A stretch of DNA of 64,000 nucleotides from Pseudomonas extremaustralis (GTDB lineage: Bacteria; Pseudomonadota; Gammaproteobacteria; Pseudomonadales; Pseudomonadaceae). Every line of letters starts with the position of its first letter. Within the stretch, counting starts at the first letter, position 1. Positions 51,427-60,596 of the stretch are shown here, piece after piece. Where the stretch lies: positions 3,208,001-3,272,000 of the forward strand of contig NZ_LT629689.1 in NCBI RefSeq assembly GCF_900102035.1, given 5' to 3'. The translations under genes and the position numbers were made by a program. The notes below the pieces were generated by a model that worked only from the letters and a program-made list of their open reading frames with translations, was not told the DNA's origin and made no database searches.

Positions 51427-52413
51427 TCAGTTGGATGTCTGGCCGTGGTGGTGACCCACCTTCGGATAGCTGAAGTAGCCGCGCTGGCGCATCAGCTCGC
51501 GGCGAAGGCCTGGATGCGCGGTGAAGCGGTCACGCCCGTGAAGCCAGAACAGGTTGTTGATCAGCACGAACGAACCGACTGGAACGGGAATAGACAGCTT
51601 CGCCTTACTGGTTTCCAACGACTCGCCGAGTTCGTAAAGCCAAGTACCCTCTTCGTAGTTTTCAGGCTGAACAAATTGATCGATATAGCGCATGGTCGGG
51701 CGCCCCTCACCATCGGTATCAAAGACCGCATGGAATACGTCCTCGTTGACGTTTTTGCTGGGTGGCGCGGTCCAGCGCAGGGAGCGGCGAGCCAGGGGAT
51801 GCCTGTAGAACTTATTCAAGTCAGCCCAATCATCGAGGTGCAGCAGCAGGGAGTTGCCACCTTGCATATTTTGCTCGTCGATTTTCATCATCAGGACGTA
51901 GTCAGTGATCTGATTCACGAACGTTCCGTCGTTATGCAACTCCATCACACGGTGGGGGGCACGCAAGTAACTGTCCGACTTATCGGTGTTTTCCACGACG
52001 AAGCGAGCATAAAACTGTCCGCTCATCGCATCGAAATTGGAACGCCCAAGCAGGTGCGCGACGGCGGTGGAAAATTTAACCATGTCTTCTGCCTGGGAAA
52101 CATCGTTCAGCCCTTCAGGCTTCACCAGCAGGCCACCGGTTTCACGATCCATCAGCGTATTGACCAATACCGGGCGTAGCGTCTCACCACAAATTTCGTT
52201 GAGGATCTTGCCAAACTGAAACCGCAAAAACGACTTGTACTCAAGGGCCTGGACCGGCCATTCGGCGACGGCGGCGAAAAACGCGTCGACGGTGACTTTA
52301 GGAAAGGTGAGCTCCAAGAAGCGCTTGGACTGAGCGGAAGGCTTGAGCGAGAAGCCCACATACTCAGTGGGCTGTTGCATGACCGGAGCGTTTATCTGAG
52401 AGAAGGCGTTCAT
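51427..52413 (-). CDS. csiD: Glutarate 2-hydroxylase CsiD (GlaH)
   Basis: A 328-residue Fe(II)/2-oxoglutarate-dependent dioxygenase that converts glutarate to L-2-hydroxyglutarate. The iron ligands are in [12 protein letters not shown] (HxD, about residues 160-171) and the distal His in [10 protein letters not shown], where the Arg binds 2-oxoglutarate. The ATG at 52413 gives the usual length; a longer frame upstream is not family-like. Together with LhgO it completes the 5-aminovalerate/glutarate route of lysine and C5 amine breakdown. It is divergent from a csiR-like gene. Confidence 0.95.
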   Translation of the reverse strand: MNAFSQINAPVMQQPTEYVGFSLKPSAQSKRFLELTFPKVTVDAFFAAVAEWPVQALEYKSFLRFQFGKILNEICGETLRPVLVNTLMDRETGGLLVKPEGLNDVSQAEDMVKFSTAVAHLLGRSNFDAMSGQFYARFVVENTDKSDSYLRAPHRVMELHNDGTFVNQITDYVLMMKIDEQNMQGGNSLLLHLDDWADLNKFYRHPLARRSLRWTAPPSKNVNEDVFHAVFDTDGEGRPTMRYIDQFVQPENYEEGTWLYELGESLETSKAKLSIPVPVGSFVLINNLFWLHGRDRFTAHPGLRRELMRQRGYFSYPKVGHHHGQTSN

Positions 52414-52493
52414 TGCTATGTCCTGGCGTAGTGAGGGTGAGCGCTTTGCGGAGCATCGGGTGAATCGACCGGCGAAAAATATCGCCACAAATA

Positions 52494-52511
52494 AAAAATG
52501 TCTACATTTTT
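52494..52511. promoter_or_regulatory. Perfect palindrome in the csiD/csiR intergenic region
   Basis: AAAAATGT-CT-ACATTTTT is a perfect 8+8 base palindrome, 80 bases ahead of csiD and about 90 bases ahead of the divergent GntR gene. A further AAAATGT half-site follows at 52527-52533. It is the probable CsiR operator. Confidence 0.7.
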
Positions 52512-52602
52512 AAAATATATAGATAGAAAATGTTTCCGTAGCCATTCGGCCCCATTCTTAAAAATGGGTATCATTAGGAGAATTTGACGATGAGTGGTCG
52601 CT

Positions 52603-53292
52603 ATGGAAGAGCTTGAGCCAACGCTGAAATCTACTTTCGAGGGTTACGGAAGGCTCAAGAAGGACATCATTCGTGGCGTATTTCCGGCTGGGCAGAAGCT
52701 ATTGATGAGTGCCCTGAAAGATCGATATGGGCTTGGGGTCGGCCCGCTGAGGGAGGCCCTGTCCCAGCTCGTCGCCGAGCACTTGGTGATTGCGATAAAC
52801 CAAAAAGGCTATCGGGTCGCGCCCATGTCCATGGAGGAAATGCGCGATATCTACGACGCGCGCGCCAATCTGGAAGCCATGATTCTCACGCTTGCGATCG
52901 AACGAGGGGATGATTCCTGGGAAGCCTCGATTCTTGCGCGAACTCACACGCTATCGAAAGTGATGGAGCTCAGAACGCAAGAGCAGATGCTTGAGATATG
53001 GGATGCCCGACATAAAGCGTTTCACAGTGCGATAGCCGCAGGATGTGGATCCAAGCACCTGCTGCAACTGAGGTCGCAACTGTTGGACCAAGCGGAGCGG
53101 TATCGCCACCTGTGGCTGAAAAGCACGGTGTTCTCCGAAGAGGCGCTACGTCAAAAAAGGGCCGAGCATGCAACCCTGGTGGAAGCCATCCTTGCTCGCG
53201 ATGCGGTAAAGGCGAGCGCCCTGATGCGGGAGCATCTGTTGACACCCGTTCCAATCATTTCAGACATCATCAGGAACTCGGTGCCGGCATAG
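52603..53292 (+). CDS. csiR: GntR/FCD-family regulator, CsiR-like
   Basis: A 229-residue FCD regulator with a winged helix-turn-helix at residues 10-75 (ALKDRYGLGVGPLREALSQL, then VAEHLVIAINQKGYRV) and a helical ligand domain containing DARHKAFHSAI. CsiR represses csiD and lhgO and is released by glutarate in relatives. The ATG at 52603 is preferred, with a GTG three codons upstream possible. It is divergent from csiD and shares the palindrome between them. Confidence 0.88.
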   Translation: MEELEPTLKSTFEGYGRLKKDIIRGVFPAGQKLLMSALKDRYGLGVGPLREALSQLVAEHLVIAINQKGYRVAPMSMEEMRDIYDARANLEAMILTLAIERGDDSWEASILARTHTLSKVMELRTQEQMLEIWDARHKAFHSAIAAGCGSKHLLQLRSQLLDQAERYRHLWLKSTVFSEEALRQKRAEHATLVEAILARDAVKASALMREHLLTPVPIISDIIRNSVPA

Positions 53293-53326
53293 CCACCAAT
53301 AAAATGTTGATGGGAAAACACAAAGG

Positions 53327-53351
53327 AACCGGTCCTCGATGACCGGTTTTT
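53327..53351 (+). terminator. Terminator after csiR
   Basis: AACCGGTC and GACCGGTT pair around CTCGAT and are followed by a T run. It ends the csiR transcript 35 bases after its stop. Confidence 0.88.
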
Positions 53352-53415
53352 ATGGGCGGCATTTGGAACCGACCTTCTGAAACACTCCCCCGTCAGAAAA
53401 TAAAGCGCCTCAAAA

Positions 53416-53442
53416 CATGTACAAATAAAAATTTATGTACAA
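53416..53442. repeat. Direct repeat ahead of the DUF3833 gene
   Basis: ATGTACAA occurs twice, 18 bases apart, with an AT-rich spacer. Each TGTACA is itself a palindrome. It lies 55-80 bases before the lipoprotein start and may be a regulatory site; no regulator is suggested by the sequence. Confidence 0.45.
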
Positions 53443-53496
53443 GTATCATGGCTTGAGCGGTGGCGCTTCGCCTCGCAGCCTCTAACGAGCCAGGCC

Positions 53497-54021
53497 ATGA
53501 CACGTCTACTGGTTTCACTGTTGCTGGTCTTGAGCCTGACCAGTTGCAGCAATGTGGAGGTCGGCCACTACGCCGACCAGCAACCGAAGCTGGACCTGGA
53601 ACGCTTCTTCAGTAAACCGGTGAAAGCCTGGGGCATTTTCCAGAAGCGTTCGGGGGAAGTGGCCAAGCGCTTTGAGGTGGATATCGCCAGCCGGCGTGAG
53701 GGCAACGCGTTGATTCTCGACGAGCGCTTCCTCTACAGCGATGGCACGCGCCAGCAACGCGTGTGGACGCTGACCCCGGACGGCCCTGGACGCTGGCGCG
53801 GGCGCGCCGGCGACGTGGTCGGTGAGGCGATCGGCGAAGTGGCCGGCAACGCGCTGCGTTGGCGCTACCGCCTCAATCTGCCGGTGGATGGTTCGGTGTA
53901 CGAAGTCAGCTTTGACGATTGGATGTACTTGATGGACGAAGACACCATGATCAACCGCTCGAGCATGTCCAAGTTCGGCGTCGAATGGGGCCAGGTCACG
54001 TTGTTCTTCCGTCGCCAATGA
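53497..54021 (+). CDS. DUF3833 lipoprotein
   Basis: A 174-residue exported lipoprotein. The signal ends in the lipobox LTSC at about residues 14-17. The rest matches DUF3833: FFSKPVKAWGIFQKRSGEVA, then WTLTPDGPGRWRGRAGDVVG, and MYLMDEDTMINRSSMSKFG toward the end. Members occur widely in proteobacteria and have no settled function. The next gene starts 8 bases downstream, suggesting cotranscription. Confidence 0.88.
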   Translation: MTRLLVSLLLVLSLTSCSNVEVGHYADQQPKLDLERFFSKPVKAWGIFQKRSGEVAKRFEVDIASRREGNALILDERFLYSDGTRQQRVWTLTPDGPGRWRGRAGDVVGEAIGEVAGNALRWRYRLNLPVDGSVYEVSFDDWMYLMDEDTMINRSSMSKFGVEWGQVTLFFRRQ

Positions 54022-54029
54022 GGTGAATC

Positions 54030-54335
54030 ATGAATATGCACATGCTGACTGAACTCGCCGAGAAGGGCGAAATACGTGAGTTGGAGTTGCTGTCGCTGGA
54101 AGGCGGGTTCTACATCGCCCGCGTCCGGCTGGAACATACCGAGCTGACATTGCTCGACGATCACGCCAAGCCGATGCGCATAGGCTCCACCACACATTTA
54201 CGCGACCTGTTGCAGCGGGTTCCACCGTTTCCCTGTGTGCTGGTGCAGCACTGCGTGCATGACGAAATGTGTGGCACGCGCGAAGGCCCCATTGGCGCGT
54301 TGCGGATTCCGTTTTCCCTGGAGGCGTCTTTTTAG
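54030..54335 (+). CDS. DUF6482 family small protein
   Basis: A 101-residue protein with EIRELELLSLEGGFYIARV near the start and HDEMCGTREGPIGALRIPF near the end. It matches a small Pseudomonas family often mislabelled as a metal ABC transporter ATPase, although no ATPase motif is present. Function unknown. It follows the DUF3833 gene by 8 bases and converges on the MFS gene. AGGTGAATC precedes the start. Confidence 0.78.
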   Translation: MNMHMLTELAEKGEIRELELLSLEGGFYIARVRLEHTELTLLDDHAKPMRIGSTTHLRDLLQRVPPFPCVLVQHCVHDEMCGTREGPIGALRIPFSLEASF

Positions 54336-54356
54336 GTCGACGCGCAAACGCGGTGA

Positions 54357-55532
54357 TCAACCTGGCATTTCCACGCCCCGCTGCACCACCCACGCCAACG
54401 GCAGCGTCACCAGCAGCATCACCGCCAATACCATCACCGCCACCGGTACGCCAAGCACGTCCCCGACACCCCCGAACACCACCGGGGCCAGTGCCCCGCC
54501 ACCAATGGTGCCGGTGTAGAACACCGCAAACGCCTGTTCTCGCTTGCCCGCGCCAGCAAGATCCGGCACGGCGCCGTATAGCACCGAAGATGTGCCGTTG
54601 AGCGCCAACCCCAACACCGGCAGCATCACCATCAACCCGGTCAACGGCAGGTACACCGCCGCGACGATCAGCAGTGCGGTGCTGGTTTCGGTGAGCCACA
54701 CCGTCTTCATCATGCCAATGCGCACGCCGAGGTAGCCGCAGAACAATTTGCCGAAGGCGCCGCCGATGAACAGTAGCGTCAGGGCCAGACCAATGCCGGC
54801 CGTACCCGCGCCTTTGCCTTGCAACAGGAATGGCAGGAAAGTGAGAAAGCCCATGCGCACAGCGCTGTCCAGGGTGCCGGTGAGGATCAGGGCGCGCAGG
54901 CCGCTGGCTGAGCCGCTTCCAGTGAGGGTCTTGGATTTTTTTGCGCAGGTCGGTTCGGATGTTTGCGTAGGAACCAACCACCACAACAACCCCGCCGCCG
55001 CCAGGCCCAGCAACCCCAGAAGCGTGGCGCTGGCACGCCAGCTGATCACCGTGAGCAGCAGGCCAATCAGGCCGGGGACCAGGGTTTTGCCGATGTCCCC
55101 GGAGAAGTTGTACTGGGACAACGCCTGCTTGACCCCGCCACCGTCCTCATAGGCATCGGTGATCATCGAAGACGCCAGCGGATGTTGGGTACTGGCGCCC
55201 AAGCCACCCAGCAGCAGCGCTACCAGCAACAGGGTCAGCCCTGTGGCTTGGCCCGCCAACAGATAGCCAGCCCCCGCAAGCGCAGTGCCACCCACCAGCA
55301 TCGGTACGCGGCCCCAACGTTTGGCGGCGCGGCTGGCCATCAGTTGGAACACCGCCATCATCCCGGAATATGCGCCACGTAAAAGACCGATCTGAGCGTA
55401 GGACAAGGCAAACTGAGCCTGCCAGATCGGTAGCAGAACGTAGATCGCGTCAGTAAGACCATCGTGCACGGCATGAGCGCTGCAGCCAGCAAACAGGGCG
55501 CGACGACGGGTGGACAATTCGTGCAGCTTCAT
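54357..55532 (-). CDS. MFS transporter
   Basis: A 391-residue transporter with about 12 membrane segments. The start region has AGCSAHAVHDGLTDAIYVLL, and the loop between segments 2 and 3 has a weak form of the MFS motif near GYLLAG. Sequence features recall the fosmidomycin-resistance-type branch, but the substrate is not predictable. It is divergent from a LysR gene 95 bases away, which may regulate it. Confidence 0.87.
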   Translation of the reverse strand: MKLHELSTRRRALFAGCSAHAVHDGLTDAIYVLLPIWQAQFALSYAQIGLLRGAYSGMMAVFQLMASRAAKRWGRVPMLVGGTALAGAGYLLAGQATGLTLLLVALLLGGLGASTQHPLASSMITDAYEDGGGVKQALSQYNFSGDIGKTLVPGLIGLLLTVISWRASATLLGLLGLAAAGLLWWLVPTQTSEPTCAKKSKTLTGSGSASGLRALILTGTLDSAVRMGFLTFLPFLLQGKGAGTAGIGLALTLLFIGGAFGKLFCGYLGVRIGMMKTVWLTETSTALLIVAAVYLPLTGLMVMLPVLGLALNGTSSVLYGAVPDLAGAGKREQAFAVFYTGTIGGGALAPVVFGGVGDVLGVPVAVMVLAVMLLVTLPLAWVVQRGVEMPG

Positions 55533-55627
55533 GAAACCGCTCGTTTAATGTTGAGCGGTCTTTATAGAATGGCCGGCGGCTCTGAAACCAATACCGAATT
55601 CCGACCGATTGATACCCAAGGATCAGG

Positions 55628-56524
55628 ATGCTCGACCTACGCAAGCTGCGTTACTTTCTGACAGTCGCCGAAGAATTGCACTTCGGCCGCGCCGCCCTTC
55701 GCCTGCATCTGGCCCAGCCGCCGTTGACCCGGCAGATCTCGGCACTGGAAGCGGAACTGGGCTTCAAGCTGTTCGATCGCACCAGCCGCACGGTGTCCCT
55801 CACCGCCCAGGGCCGTTCGTTTCTGCCTTACGCCCGTGGCGTGTTGGAACAGGTCGAATTGGCCCAGGTGATCGCCGGTAAATTGGCCGCAGGCACAGCC
55901 GGGCAACTGGCGTTGGGCTATGTCAGTTCGATCGCCCTGTCGGACCTTTTCAGCCAGACAATCCAGACCTTCGCCCAACGCTTTCCCGATGTGCAGTTGA
56001 CCCTGGTGGAATGCGCCTCCGGCAACCTCGGCGCGCAGGTGGCGGATGGGCGGCTGGATATCGGTTTGAGTCGGTTGCTGCCGCAAAGTAACGCAGTGCA
56101 GGCGTTGTCATTGGGTGAGGAGCGATTGGTGGCGGCGGTGTCCAGTGACAGCCCTTTGGCCCGCGAGTCGGTTGTCAGCTTGGCGCAGCTCAGTGCATAT
56201 CCGTTGATTCTGTTTCCAGCCGACTATGTGTCGGGACTGAACCAATCCATCGAGCAGCTTTACCGTCACCACGCCGTGCCCCTGCGTGCGGGCCCGATCG
56301 GGCGGCAGATCACCTCGATCATCGCGCTGGTGGCGGCTGGACAAGGAGTCGCGCTGGTACCGCAATGCACGCAGAGCTTGATGAACAAGGGGGTGACGTA
56401 TCGACCACTGGTGGAGGCGGACGCGTGTGCAAAATTGCTGGTGCTGACCGCAGCTGAAAGAAAAGGTGTATTGGTTGACGCGTTCCTCACCGTTATCGCC
56501 GAGACGCTGCAGCAGGATCGGTAG
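55628..56524 (+). CDS. LysR-family regulator
   Basis: A 298-residue regulator with the winged helix-turn-helix at residues 1-60 (LRKLRYFLTVAEELHFGRAA, then QPPLTRQISALEAELGFKLF). The effector domain is of the BenM/CatM-like type (YVSSIALSDLFSQ, LVAAGQGVALVPQC). The gene is divergent from the MFS transporter, the common arrangement for a local activator. Confidence 0.9.
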   Translation: MLDLRKLRYFLTVAEELHFGRAALRLHLAQPPLTRQISALEAELGFKLFDRTSRTVSLTAQGRSFLPYARGVLEQVELAQVIAGKLAAGTAGQLALGYVSSIALSDLFSQTIQTFAQRFPDVQLTLVECASGNLGAQVADGRLDIGLSRLLPQSNAVQALSLGEERLVAAVSSDSPLARESVVSLAQLSAYPLILFPADYVSGLNQSIEQLYRHHAVPLRAGPIGRQITSIIALVAAGQGVALVPQCTQSLMNKGVTYRPLVEADACAKLLVLTAAERKGVLVDAFLTVIAETLQQDR

Positions 56525-56601
56525 CCCTACCGTGCGCAAAGTCTGACAGCGACGGTAGCGTCCGTTCGTGATGATGTGGCCCAGCCAGCCCGAGAAACAG
56601 G

Positions 56602-56913
56602 ATGACCGTCATGCCAGACCCCATACGACACACACCAAAACCCATATTGCGCCAAGTGGTCGGCTGGGTGCTGGTAGTCCCCTTGCTGGTCTCGCTGGTG
56701 CGCCTGCCGTTTCCACTGGGCCTGGCCCTCGCGCTGGGAACGATCGTCGCGTCAACGTATGGCGTAAGGTTCGCCAGGCGCCACGCCAGCCGCCGGGTAA
56801 CGGTGCTGGCGTTGATCGGCACCTTGCTCAATGCCATCTCATTGGTTGTGCTGGGGGCCGCCTCGTGGCTGACGGCGCTCTATTACCTTTCAAGGGTTTA
56901 CTGGAACTTCTAG
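56602..56913 (+). CDS. Small membrane protein of unknown function
   Basis: A 103-residue protein with three hydrophobic segments near residues 18-35, 38-55 and 67-95, and a basic cytoplasmic loop FARRHASRR. I do not recognise a family. A start at 56611 is also possible. It lies alone between the LysR gene and ogt. Confidence 0.6.
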   Translation: MTVMPDPIRHTPKPILRQVVGWVLVVPLLVSLVRLPFPLGLALALGTIVASTYGVRFARRHASRRVTVLALIGTLLNAISLVVLGAASWLTALYYLSRVYWNF

Positions 56914-57005
56914 GCTGGCGGAAAATTCGACCGCAAGAAACGAAGTTTCCGGTGCAATGGGTGGGTCTAGATTGAGCCATCCCCAACCCGTTCAGGAGCC
57001 CTCTT

Positions 57006-57494
57006 ATGCGCTATGAATACACGCTCATGCCCTCCCCCGTCGGCGAACTCACTCTGGTGGCGCGCGCGGGGAAACTCAGCGCCATCCTGTGGGAACAAGA
57101 GCGCGCCAACCGCGTCCGCCTGGGGCCGTTGCACGAGGCCAACGACAATCCGGTGCTATTGGAAACCCAGCGCCAGCTACGGGAATATTTCGCCGGTAGC
57201 CGCAACCGGTTCGAGCTGGAATTGGACTTCACCGGCACCGCGTTTCAGCAGCAGGTCTGGCAAGCCCTGCTGACCATTCCATTTGGCGAAACCCGCAGCT
57301 ACAGCCAGATCGCCCAGCAGATCGGCAACCCGAAAGCCGTGCGTGCCGTGGGCGCGGCCAATGGGCGTAATCCGATCTCGATCATTGCTCCGTGCCATCG
57401 TGTGATAGGCGCATCAGGCGGGTTGACCGGGTTTGCCGGGGGGCTTGCGGCCAAGCAGTATCTGCTGGCGCTGGAAGGCACCGACCGAGGCTGA
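57006..57494 (+). CDS. ogt: Methylated-DNA-protein-cysteine methyltransferase
   Basis: A 162-residue DNA repair protein. The alkyl acceptor Cys lies in SIIAPCHRVIGASGGLTGFAGG near residues 127-148 in part, and the helix-turn-helix Arg finger in PKAVRAVGAANGRNP. It removes methyl groups from O6-methylguanine and O4-methylthymine by transferring them to itself. Length fits the constitutive Ogt type rather than the larger Ada. The gene is followed by a strong terminator. Confidence 0.95.
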   Translation: MRYEYTLMPSPVGELTLVARAGKLSAILWEQERANRVRLGPLHEANDNPVLLETQRQLREYFAGSRNRFELELDFTGTAFQQQVWQALLTIPFGETRSYSQIAQQIGNPKAVRAVGAANGRNPISIIAPCHRVIGASGGLTGFAGGLAAKQYLLALEGTDRG

Positions 57495-57509
57495 CGTGCC
57501 CCCAGCACA

Positions 57510-57548
57510 AAAAAACGGCGGTTGGATTTGATCCAACCGCCGTTTTTC
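57510..57548. terminator. Bidirectional terminator between ogt and the DUF4142 gene
   Basis: ACGGCGGTTGGAT and ATCCAACCGCCGT pair around TTG, with A and T runs on the two sides. It serves both convergent genes. Confidence 0.9.
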
Positions 57549-57564
57549 GTAGTCGCTGAAGGGC

Positions 57565-58092
57565 TCAACCGTCGCCTTGATGACCCTTCCCGTAGGTGGA
57601 CGCCAGGGCGCGGGCCTTTTGCAGACGCTCTTGCAACTTGGGCAGCGTCTCATCCACCAAGGCTTTTATTTCCGGCACATCGGACGCCGCGCCTTCCTGT
57701 TTGAACAGAGCGATGGCGTCTTCGTTTTCCTTGACCTGCTGCGCGGTGTAGGCAGCGTCGAAGGAGTCGCCGTCCTTGAGTTCGGGCATCAGGGTTTCGG
57801 CCTTGTCGACGATCTTCTCGCGCGGGGCCACGGGCAGGTCGAGCTTCTTGGCGATCGCCGCCAGGTGCTGATTGGCCAGGGTGCGCTCGTTGATCACCTC
57901 GATGGTGTAGTCCTTGATTTCCTGGGACGAGGTTTTGGCGTGGGCCATGCGACTGGTTTCGATATCGGCCATGCCTTTGGCCGAAGCCTGCTCGATGAAT
58001 TCAGCAGGCGACTGGGCGAAAGCATTGCTGGCGCCGAGGCCCAGCAGCATCGCGAAACTGGCGGTGCGTAACCGGATAGCCATGCGGCTCAT
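57565..58092 (-). CDS. DUF4142 exported protein
   Basis: A 175-residue periplasmic protein with a signal peptide ending near SNAFAQ. The mature part is a helical ferritin-like DUF4142 domain (EFIEQASAKGMADIETSRMA, then ANQHLAAIAKKLDLPVAP). The ATG at 58092 follows GGAGGAACC. Members are common in Pseudomonas, and no biochemical function is established. Confidence 0.87.
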   Translation of the reverse strand: MSRMAIRLRTASFAMLLGLGASNAFAQSPAEFIEQASAKGMADIETSRMAHAKTSSQEIKDYTIEVINERTLANQHLAAIAKKLDLPVAPREKIVDKAETLMPELKDGDSFDAAYTAQQVKENEDAIALFKQEGAASDVPEIKALVDETLPKLQERLQKARALASTYGKGHQGDG

Positions 58093-58211
58093 GATGGGTT
58101 CCTCCAGGGCAAAAATAGGTGCGAGGGAATACACCTCGCCTTGAATTCGAATTTTCAGGGCGGCAAAGGTTTAGAAAAAACCTGTCAGTGCGACGAACGG
58201 TCCTCGTCGTG

Positions 58212-58853
58212 TCAGGCCGGTTTACTGCCGAACAAGCCCGGCAATGCATGGGCCAGGGCATTGATGGCGAAGCCGATAAACATCACGCCACAGAGTCTGG
58301 TGATCAGGATTTCATGGCGCTGATACACCGTGCGCACGCGCTGGGCGCCCACCACGCCGATCAGGATCGCGTAGGCCAGCAGCCCGCCGACGAAGCTGAG
58401 AATGATCAACGACGGCAGCATCGACCAGGTCAGCAATTCGGCTCGACTGGACAGCAACGCAGTGAACGTCGCCACGGCGACCGGGTATGCCTTGGGGTTG
58501 GTCAGGCCGAACACAATGCCGTGCCAGAACGGATGCCGCGCCGCACCCTGAGGGGCATCACCGCCGCGACGCTGGGTGCGGATCGCGCGCCAGCCCAGCC
58601 AGAACAGGTACAGGCCGCTGAGTACCCCCAGCACATCGAATGCCGTGCTGCCGACTTCCCGCGCGCCCACAATCGCGATCAGCGCCGTGCTGCACCACAC
58701 CACATCGCCAAGCAAGTGCCCACACAAAAATCCCGCCCCGGCACGACGGCCACGGGCGGCGCCGATGCCGAATACGGCCAGTACCCCTGGACCCGGCGTG
58801 ATGCCGTAGATAAAACCCGAAGCGAGGACGGCAAGCAGCAAGGATGGGCTCAT
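58212..58853 (-). CDS. LysE-family amino acid exporter
   Basis: A 213-residue membrane protein with about six segments. The start region contains the LysE/RhtB signature ITPGPGVLAVFGIGAARGRR near residues 19-38, and GLTNPKAYPVAVATF lies near residues 115-129. These export amino acids or homoserine lactone-like compounds; the substrate cannot be told from sequence. Confidence 0.9.
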   Translation of the reverse strand: MSPSLLLAVLASGFIYGITPGPGVLAVFGIGAARGRRAGAGFLCGHLLGDVVWCSTALIAIVGAREVGSTAFDVLGVLSGLYLFWLGWRAIRTQRRGGDAPQGAARHPFWHGIVFGLTNPKAYPVAVATFTALLSSRAELLTWSMLPSLIILSFVGGLLAYAILIGVVGAQRVRTVYQRHEILITRLCGVMFIGFAINALAHALPGLFGSKPA

Positions 58854-59031
58854 GGGCGCGACTCCGGTAGAGGGTTGAACGATGGAGGGATTCTGCCTGT
58901 TCCGAGGCTACGGGTAAAACTTCATTACGGCATAGGGCTTGTGGCGACAGGCCTAGGCCACCGTAGCTGGAACACGGGAGTGGGAATTTTCCATACTCGA
59001 TGCCAGCCGCCAGCATCCTGGCAGTGAACGT

Positions 59032-59940
59032 TCAAGCGTGTAATACACCCAGCACACGCGCCATCAACCACTGCAACCCCGAATCCCCGCCCCGCCGCGC
59101 ATGCCACGCCAGCTCAAAGGCAAACGAGGGGATATGAAACGGCGGCGGTACGGTCAGCAGCTGTTGATGATCGATATCGAGCAAGCCACGGGATGACACC
59201 GTCAGGATCAAGTCCGTGCCCTGGATCAACTGCGGCGCCACGCCCCAATGCGGCAGGCTGATCGCCACATGCCGCCGCTCACGAATGGCCGTCAATGCGC
59301 GCTCGATTTCTGGCGTGCCGCTGCCACGCATTTCCAGCAGCACATGGGGACGCGACAGGTAGGTCGACAAGTCAAGGATACCGCTCGCCGGCAGGCTGTC
59401 GCGGTCCACCAGGCAGGTGTAATGCTCTTCGAACAACGGCGTACTGTGCAGTTCGGCAGGCCGATCGGGAAACACACCAGCGGCCAGGTCGAGGTCACCA
59501 TTGAGGATGCCGTCCACCATACCCTCGCGGCTGGCCTGGATGATTTGCAGGTCGATGCCTGGCGCTTCGCGACGCAAGGTTCTCACCAGACCGGGTAGGA
59601 AGATCGCCGCGCTGTAGTCCGACATTGCCACACGAAAGCGACGCTTGGCCGACGCCGGGTCGAACCGGTTCGACGCCAGCAGTGCCTGCACCTGGGCGAG
59701 GGCCTCGGCCAGCGGCGCGACGAGTTCCAGCGCGCGGGCGGTCGGCACCAGCGCACCGCCCTGGCGCACCAACAGCGGATCCCCCAGCAGATCGCGCAAG
59801 CGCGCCAGCGCATGGCTGACTGCCGGTTGGCTCAAGTGCAGACGCTCGGCGGCACGGGTGACATGTTGCTCACTGAGCAAGGCGTCGAGGATCACCAACA
59901 AGTTCAGGTCGACGCGGCGCAGATCATTCATCAGCTGCAT
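59032..59940 (-). CDS. LysR-family regulator
   Basis: A 302-residue regulator, with starts at 59949 and 59931 also possible. The helix-turn-helix has VDLNLLVILDALLSEQHVTR and LHLSQPAVSHALARLRDLLG, typical of the NodD/LeuO-like group. The effector domain is complete. It is divergent from the YdcZ-type transporter gene, which begins 77 bases away and may be its target. Confidence 0.9.
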   Translation of the reverse strand: MQLMNDLRRVDLNLLVILDALLSEQHVTRAAERLHLSQPAVSHALARLRDLLGDPLLVRQGGALVPTARALELVAPLAEALAQVQALLASNRFDPASAKRRFRVAMSDYSAAIFLPGLVRTLRREAPGIDLQIIQASREGMVDGILNGDLDLAAGVFPDRPAELHSTPLFEEHYTCLVDRDSLPASGILDLSTYLSRPHVLLEMRGSGTPEIERALTAIRERRHVAISLPHWGVAPQLIQGTDLILTVSSRGLLDIDHQQLLTVPPPFHIPSFAFELAWHARRGGDSGLQWLMARVLGVLHA

Positions 59941-60017
59941 GCTCAGCATAAGAATTTGGAATTTAAATTTGCGTGACGAATACCCTAGAGTCCAGTAAAA
60001 CCTCTGGGAGATTCAAG

Positions 60018-60506
60018 ATGACGACGTTGCATTGGGCCGGTGTGTTGCTATTGGCCGTGATCGCCGGCGCGGTGGTGCCATTTCAAAGTGCGATCAACGC
60101 CAACCTGGGGCGCGGGCTCGGCCATCCGTTGTGGGCCACGCTCGCGTCGTTGCTGGTGAGCATTGTCGTGTTGCTGCCGGTCATCATTGCACTGCGCGTG
60201 CCGCTGCCGAGCCTGGCGTTTATCACCAAGGCACCGCTGTGGATGTGGGCCGGCGGTGCGTTCGGGGTGTGCTTTATCTCGTTGGCGCTGATGCTACTGC
60301 CCAAGCTGGGGGCGTCGGGGTTCATCGCGCTGGCCATGGCCGGGCAGATCCTGGCCTCGCTGTTGCTCGACCATTTCGGTTTGTTCGGACTCGTGGAACG
60401 CCAGCTGACAACGCCCCGAATCCTTGGCGCGTTGCTGTTGATCGTCGGCGTGGCGTTGATTCAGTTCAGCTCCACGCCGGCCCGCGCAGTGGTGACACTG
60501 GGCTGA
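60018..60506 (+). CDS. DMT-superfamily membrane protein, YdcZ-like
   Basis: A 162-residue membrane protein with five hydrophobic segments. GAVVPFQSAINANLGRGLGH near residues 14-33 is the hallmark of the YdcZ/DUF606 family. Members are half-size DMT transporters with unknown substrates. The ATG at 60018 follows GGGAG. It is divergent from the LysR gene. Confidence 0.87.
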   Translation: MTTLHWAGVLLLAVIAGAVVPFQSAINANLGRGLGHPLWATLASLLVSIVVLLPVIIALRVPLPSLAFITKAPLWMWAGGAFGVCFISLALMLLPKLGASGFIALAMAGQILASLLLDHFGLFGLVERQLTTPRILGALLLIVGVALIQFSSTPARAVVTLG

Positions 60507-60596
60507 TCAGCCTTTGTCCTGCGTGCGCAACTTCTGCGGCAACGAACAGCTGCAGCGTGATCAGGTCCAGGCGACGTACCAGGCTCTTGTGCAGCA

